Assembly (NCBI GenBank): GCA_022829145.1
Contig: CM040744.1
Span: 6,297,001-6,361,000, forward strand
Direction of reading: 5' to 3'
Length of the DNA: 64,000 nucleotides
DNA from: Albula goreensis
Lineage: Eukaryota; Chordata; Actinopteri; Albuliformes; Albulidae
Part shown: one piece after another, positions 60,701 through 64,000 of the stretch
Numbering within the stretch: the first letter of the stretch is position 1
How the letters are laid out: each line of letters begins with the position of its first letter
Program-made: the position numbers and the translations under genes
Notes under the pieces: model-generated
The model's database searches: none
Told to the model about the DNA's origin: nothing
What the model saw: only the letters and a program-made list of their open reading frames with translations

Positions 60701-63700
60701 CATAATAGTTTCATTTCAGAGGGTGAAAGACGAATATTATTTGCAGTTGCCAGCTGCATTTAAAATGTGTGCTGATTTTTCACAGGAAGGCTCGGTGCTG
60801 GTTTGATTGTTTCATTGAGCGTAATTAAAATGTGACAGGTGTGTTTTCAAGCAAAGGGTTAATATAATTTTAAATGCGTTTTGACATCCCTTTTAGCAAT
60901 CTGAAATTCTAGCTGGACCGCTGAGGTTCTTTTGTATTAAATTATGGCAGTGATTGAATAGGTAATCACACCCCACCTTATAAACCAGTTGCAATTGTGA
61001 ATCCTGCAGAGCTTGTGTGCAGTCCAACAACTGGCCACCTATAATATTACCCTCTGAATGGATAGAGGCAGTATGTGTTTATGATGGTCTACATTCTGAG
61101 GGCATTAGTCCATACAGTGTTATTCAATTTTCTCATTAGCTGCTCTTTTGAAAATGCATATAGTTTTTAACTGGCTCCCAACATGGAGGAGCTCTTTGTC
61201 TGCACATCAAGGATGCCAACATAATTGCATGAACACCCATAGTACTGATACACCTGCCATTTTGTCAGTACTATGATGGTTTTCTGTGCTATAGAAGAAC
61301 ATTCACCCTGTTTATGCCTAACGTGTTCTGTAATTTATTTTAATTGGAATGAGATTGGACATTTCATTTTCAATAGTCCAATCAATAACACATTGTTCAA
61401 ATTTTTCTAGCTTTATTACATTCATAGACATATTGTCTCTCTCCCTCATTCAGGATGTACCCTGAATAATTTTTTTTTTTTTTTTTGTGCAAAACTTTTG
61501 GCTCTGCATGGATTGTGTCTCGTTACATGGTTTCTGCAGCATTATCGGATAAACCAAAGAAGTTTATTAAATATGTGTTAATCGTATTATAGATCTACCT
61601 GCGGAACATGTATAGCTCGGTGGGCTTGAAGGCGTGGCCAGAGCATCGGGCTCTGACCCTGTCCAATGTGAATGAGGCCACCGCGCTGGACATGGTCCTG
61701 CGGGACCAAATGCTGTACGTGGCAGACGCGGGCCAGGCCTCGGTGGGGCTCTTCAAGCTGAAGGAGGCGTCGGTGCCCCAGAGCCGGGCCGTTCAGCTGG
61801 AGGGCGAGACTGTGACCGCCCTGGCTGTGGACTGGATCACCCTCAACCTGTTCTGGAGCGGCAGCAAGCAGGCCCGCATCCAGGTCACCTCCGACGGGGG
61901 AACGCACACCGCGGTGCTGCTTCATAAGGAGCTACAGAGCCCTCGCTCCATCGCGCTGCACCCCCCCGCCGGCCGGCTCTGCTTCGCCGGGCTGGGTGAT
62001 CCGGGCCTCAAGACCCAGAGCCGGGTGGAGTGCGCCTTCATGGATGGCCGCAACCGGACCTTGATCTGGGGGAGGGCGGTGACGCCAACCTCGCTGACCT
62101 TTTCAGACGAAGGCACCAAACTCTACTGGGCTGATACTGGTGAGCTGCAACCATAACTACACTATGAGCGAATGCACTGCAAAATGCCGTATACTGTGTT
62201 TGTGATCACAAATGTGTGCTTGTGCAGGAGCATGATAGAATTGCTGCACATCTGTCATCTCAGAATATGTAAAATGTTCCTCTGAAAGCATTTGCTTTGT
62301 ACAGAATGACATGCATTCATAAAAATGAATAACACCTATCCTTGCCTTCATTGGCCCCCTACATTTCTTGCAGATAAGAGTGTCATCGTTTCAATTGGAA
62401 TCGATGGTTCTACATACAAGGAGTATGAAGCTGGGGATGGATCACTCTTATCCTTTGCTTATGGCGACGACATGCTGTTCTGGGCAACACACAATGGTTC
62501 TGTGAAATGGCTAAGTCTAAACAACGTCTGCTTAATTCATGTATTTGCAACAGGTCCCACGTCATGAGTCTCGTTTGCCAGGAGATGGCGCTAAAATTGC
62601 ATCATACAATTGACTGATTTCTCCATTTCTACCAGCACAAGTAGAGGTTGATGCTAATTTTAACGGTCTATGGTCAACACAGCCTGGGCACAAATATTTA
62701 TTGTAGCCATCCTCAGATACACAATTGTGTTGTTTGATTTCCCTATTGGGTATACTCCCGTATAAATCTATTCATGCTGGTAAGAGCATAAGGACTCATC
62801 GCTTGAACCTAAAAATATTTTATCACATGATCACACAAAAACAATCTTATCACATTGCTACTCATGATGGAGTCAAGTCTCCTAGCATCCTGTCTTGATC
62901 TAATCAATCTTTTGGGAATTAGTGTGGCTCCAAACCTTATTGTGTTTTTCAAAGTGGGCTTGATAACCTAATGGATCTCAGTTCCTGGGTGTCTCATTGA
63001 GATATCCAGTCTTTATTTGTGAATTACTTTTACCTTACTGGTTCATTGAGAAATCCATCAAGGTATGAACATTGTTGTTGGATTACTTCTGGTCTGCAGA
63101 CACAACCAAAGTTTGGTACGGTGATGGTCTGAAGTCCAAAACATTGTGGTTTGAAGTGAAGACTGACGTGGTCAGTTTAAAGGGTTACAGCAAGACCAGT
63201 CAAAAGGGTAAGAACAGAATCTCTCTTCCCCCAACATTTCCCATCAGCGTATAGACATTTCCGCCATTTCCTACAATCTTGTGTTGAGATTTTGTTTGAG
63301 AATTTGTTTGCTTTATGTCTGTAAAGTAATCTTGATGAGCTCTTCAAACTTAAGTGATATAAAGGTTGCTCTATGCAAATATATTTCCCATAAGTCCCTT
63401 TTTGTGATGTACCATGTGCTATGAAAAAGTGATTTATTTCCAAGGTTTGGATTGTTCAACAGTTATATGGTGCTGTGGTCGAGAGTGGCTTATTGGTCTT
63501 GGTGTGAACTTTTAACATTAATGTTAACTTTTTATTAATGGTTTCACTCCTGTCCAACTCTTATCCACCCCCATGCTCCATCGGGCTTCATTGGTCGGTC
63601 TAAGGAACCAATGACTGCTCAAACAATAATGGAGGCTGCAGCCATCTCTGCCTGGCCTTCCCAGGGGGCAGGACCTGCATGTGTGCGGAGGGCCATCGGC

Positions 63701-64000
63701 CTGTCAACACCACCGCCTGTGTGCCAGACCTCAGTACAGGCGTTGATAACCCAGGGGATGCAGCCAAGCCCCAAGACACGAAGAGTGCCCCCGGCCCTGT
63801 ATCTGACGCGCCAAACAAGGCCCCACCTCCGTCCGAGGACAACAGCATCCAGGTACAGAACCTGGATACGCAGCCATGTGACAACCAGCTCTGCAGCGAC
63901 AACGGGAAATGCACGAAGCAGAACGGCGAGACCACCTGCGAGTGCCACTTCGGGTACAGCGGAGAGTTCTGCCAGGACGGCTTCATGACGTCGTTCCGCG
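51695..64000 (+). CDS. lrp13: LDL receptor-related protein, probably Lrp13 (16 exons, runs off window)
   Basis: Single-pass endocytic lipoprotein receptor. Exons: 51695-51752, 52280-52456, 53581-53796, 54180-54409, 54812-54941, 55934-56127, 56216-56402, 57224-57436, 57633-57813, 58405-58606, 59155-59319, 60090-60290, 61593-62139, 62374-62496 (or 62553), 63100-63207, 63605-64000+. Phases agree throughout, giving about 1110-1130 residues so far. Order: signal peptide (1-19), seven LDL-receptor class A repeats (about 32-320), two EGF modules (about 322-397), first YWTD propeller (398-655), EGF, second propeller (about 710-975), EGF with NGGCSHLC, Pro/Ser/Thr-rich stalk, EGF. The membrane helix and NPxY tail should follow outside. 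LDLR, VLDLR and LRP8 have one propeller and LRP4/5/6 have four, so the two-propeller, N-terminal-LDLa layout fits Lrp13, described in fish as an ovarian vitellogenin-binding receptor. Family certain; orthology is inferred. Confidence 0.85.
52280..52456 (+). CDS. lrp13: LRP exon 2: LDLa repeat 1
   Basis: Encodes DFHGVDGAGEDTPVLLRC and one class A repeat with six cysteines and the calcium-cage box CDGEEDCKDGSDEEDC. Donor GACGG|GTGAGT. A poly-A run (52543-52562) follows in the intron. Confidence 0.95.
53581..53796 (+). CDS. lrp13: LRP exon 3: LDLa repeats 2 and 3
   Basis: Two class A repeats: QFQCAHGKRCIDVSEVCDG to RDRSDETDC, and CAHRCDNRTRCFPKSFLCDG to LDGTDEASC. Phase 1 at both ends, the usual symmetric phase of LDLa exons. 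Confidence 0.97.
54180..54409 (+). CDS. lrp13: LRP exon 4: LDLa repeats 4 and 5
   Basis: CTDGEFRCAGGQCVSEMLRC to DHSDEKGC, and CPTQHRCANSQECLLEEWIC to GGTDEK. The donor GAGAAG|GTCAGC is chosen because joining to exon 5 (NC) completes repeat 5 with its sixth cysteine. Reading on would distort the module. Confidence 0.9.
54812..54941 (+). CDS. lrp13: LRP exon 5: LDLa repeat 6
   Basis: Begins with the last cysteine of repeat 5 (NCKEAQVE), then CGEFQWTCASKAQCVPKYWR and DGSDETRC. Donor CAGAT|GTGAGT. Confidence 0.95.
55616..55802 (+). mobile_element. tRNA-derived SINE in LRP intron 5
   Basis: tRNA-like head 'tagccgagtagtctagtggc' with an A-box-like stretch and a B-box-like 'ggtacctcaagcc', then the core 'cccctgagcatggccctta' and tail 'taagttgctttgaataacaa'. 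Same family as 15395 and 58090. The very end of the tail is degraded. Confidence 0.85.
55934..56127 (+). CDS. lrp13: LRP exon 6: LDLa repeat 7 and start of EGF 1
   Basis: CPSHQFQCGTGECLDSIMVC to PDGSDEGGSC, then NDCSSPEGSRCAQDCLNT, the start of the first EGF module. Repeat 7 has CNKMTNC where the others have CDG-xxDC, so its calcium cage is atypical. Confidence 0.93.
56216..56402 (+). CDS. lrp13: LRP exon 7: EGF 1 end and calcium-binding EGF 2
   Basis: RCTCRAGFSLQSDGVSC, then DIDECNATRPQACSHTCQNT and SYKCGCFPGYLLEPEGHAC. The DIDEC start with the N/D pattern marks a calcium-binding EGF, as in the LDL receptor EGF-A/B pair. Confidence 0.95.
57224..57436 (+). CDS. lrp13: LRP exon 8: propeller 1, first blade
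   Basis: GEPLLLASVQHELLLFGLQH, then VAFSLDYDWREQKVFWIS. FWIS occupies the YWTD position. Donor GAAG|GTCAGT. Confidence 0.95.
57633..57813 (+). CDS. lrp13: LRP exon 9: propeller 1
   Basis: Encodes GIKPDCIAVDWVGRNLYWTD (canonical YWTD blade) to QPHSLALLPQKG. Donor AAAGG|GTAAGC. Confidence 0.97.
58090..58255 (-). mobile_element. tRNA-derived SINE, minus strand, in LRP intron 9
   Basis: Reverse complement of the same family: tail 'attacattacatttgtcatt' and 'cttttatccaaagtgactta' first, then the core near 58190-58210. It ends about 60 bp before the 24-bp tandem repeat. Confidence 0.85.
58314..58385. repeat. 24-bp minisatellite, three units, beside LRP exon 10
   Basis: Three head-to-tail 24-bp units: 58314-58337 and 58338-58361 are identical ('tcattatcattgccattctg' plus ctat), and 58362-58385 differs at a few bases. 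It ends 19 bp before the exon 10 acceptor and so forms part of its pyrimidine/branch region. Confidence 0.95.
58405..58606 (+). CDS. lrp13: LRP exon 10: propeller 1
   Basis: LMFWSEIGSEPRIERAGMDG and SVDPLADRIYWTDEKLKC. The acceptor catgccag directly follows a 24-bp tandem repeat and a SINE in the intron. Reading-through upstream stays open, see findings. Confidence 0.95.
59155..59319 (+). CDS. lrp13: LRP exon 11: propeller 1, last blades
   Basis: ILQLVETVSPFSVTVFNDEI, YWSD, RRRTVQRAHKNTGKDRKVLL, QPFGLK. Exactly 55 codons, phase 0 at both ends. Confidence 0.95.
60090..60290 (+). CDS. lrp13: LRP exon 12: propeller 1 end and EGF 3
   Basis: VVHELLQPNTSNSCAKLECS, HLCVLAPGPRGVCRCPPGLL, then the start of propeller 2 (SFLLLLSPTAVTQ). 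A six-cysteine EGF typical after a YWTD propeller. Confidence 0.95.
60291..61592 (+). other. lrp13: LRP intron 12, nothing recognised
   Basis: A 1.3-kb AT-rich intron with a T run at about 61470-61488. No exon-like frame or repeat family seen. Introns 2 (52457-53580), 10 (58607-59154), 11 (59320-60089) and 14 (62497-63099) are likewise plain. Confidence 0.5.
61593..62139 (+). CDS. lrp13: LRP exon 13: most of propeller 2 in one 547-nt exon
   Basis: Encodes 182 codons, IYLRNMYSSVGLKAWPEH to KLYWADT. YWTD positions read LYVAD, LFWSG, CFAG and YWAD, a weaker pattern than in propeller 1. The exon is markedly GC-rich against its AT-rich introns. Confidence 0.96.
62374..62496 (+). CDS. lrp13: LRP exon 14: propeller 2 (donor ambiguous)
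   Basis: Encodes DKSVIVSIGIDGSTYKEYEA, GDGSLLSFAYGDDMLFWATH. Two donors keep the phase needed by exon 15: AATG|GTTCTG at 62496 and ACAG|GTCCCA at 62553. The shorter one gives a smoother blade (FWATHN-DTTKVWYGDG); the longer adds 19 residues. Confidence 0.8.
63100..63207 (+). CDS. lrp13: LRP exon 15: propeller 2 end
   Basis: DTTKVWYGDGLKSKTLWFEV, KTDVVSLKGYSKTSQK. Donor AAAAGG|GTAAGA, phase 1. Confidence 0.9.
63605..64000 (+). CDS. lrp13: LRP exon 16: EGF 4, Pro/Ser/Thr-rich stalk, EGF 5 (cut by window edge)
   Basis: NDCSNNNGGCSHLCLAFPGG, RTCMCAEGHRPVNTTACV, then about 45 residues rich in P, S, T, D and A, then CDNQLCSDNGKCTKQNGETT, CECHFGYSGEFC. The open frame continues to the last base. 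Confidence 0.95.

Noticed and set aside
61587-61925. Minus-strand open frames opposite LRP exons 13 and 16
   Set aside because: Mirror frames caused by GC-rich coding sequence on the plus strand; no protein family resemblance.
51695-64000. Assignment to ldlr, vldlr, lrp8, lrp4 or lrp5/6
   Set aside because: Two propellers after seven N-terminal LDLa repeats do not fit one-propeller receptors (LDLR, VLDLR, LRP8) or four-propeller ones (LRP4, LRP5, LRP6).

Overview
The window looks like nuclear DNA from a ray-finned fish, probably a teleost. It is AT-rich, its genes are split into short GC-richer exons with GT-AG introns, and between them lie fish-type repeats: an L2-clade LINE, tRNA-headed SINEs with an L2-like tail, Tc1-like and hAT-like DNA transposons, and a solo-LTR-like fossil. 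There are no operons, CRISPR arrays or prokaryotic signals. Three genes are supported, two of them on the minus strand.

Left part (1-10.8 kb): repeats and no convincing host gene. An internally deleted L2-type LINE (300-1465) is followed by a 3-kb satellite array with a period of about 182 bp (1560-4600), a solo-LTR-like element (5084-5544) and a decayed Tc1-like transposon (6693-8060).

Middle (10.8-47.9 kb): two minus-strand genes in tandem. ier3ip1 has three coding exons (13462-15174) that give a full 82-residue ER/Golgi membrane protein. smad2 has ten coding exons (19774-42931), a non-coding first exon ending at 47255 and a promoter near 47.8 kb. Its exons sum to exactly 1404 nt (467 codons plus stop), with every splice phase checked. 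The SMAD2-specific 90-nt exon 3 is present, so full-length and exon-3-skipped forms can both be made. A hAT-like element with a perfect 8-bp target duplication and a SINE lie between the two genes. smad2 introns are mostly plain sequence with homopolymer runs and three striking short hairpins.

Right part (47.9-64 kb): a plus-strand LDL-receptor-family gene, divergent from smad2, starts at 51695 and runs off the right edge. Sixteen exons were assembled: signal peptide, seven LDL-receptor class A repeats, two EGF modules, a YWTD propeller, EGF, a second more divergent propeller, EGF, a Pro/Ser/Thr-rich stalk and a last EGF. The transmembrane and cytoplasmic parts should lie beyond 64000. This architecture best fits lrp13, a fish/bird ovarian receptor reported to bind vitellogenin; the symbol is an inference from architecture.

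The three genes are not one pathway: IER3IP1 supports secretory-pathway function, SMAD2 transduces TGF-beta/activin/Nodal signals, and the LRP is a lipoprotein endocytosis receptor. I found no convincing new biological system. The items most worth checking are the two-subfamily satellite with a 16-bp palindrome per monomer, an open reading frame that runs from an intronic 24-bp minisatellite into an LRP exon, perfect intronic hairpins in smad2, and a possible unannotated first exon at about 48.6 kb.
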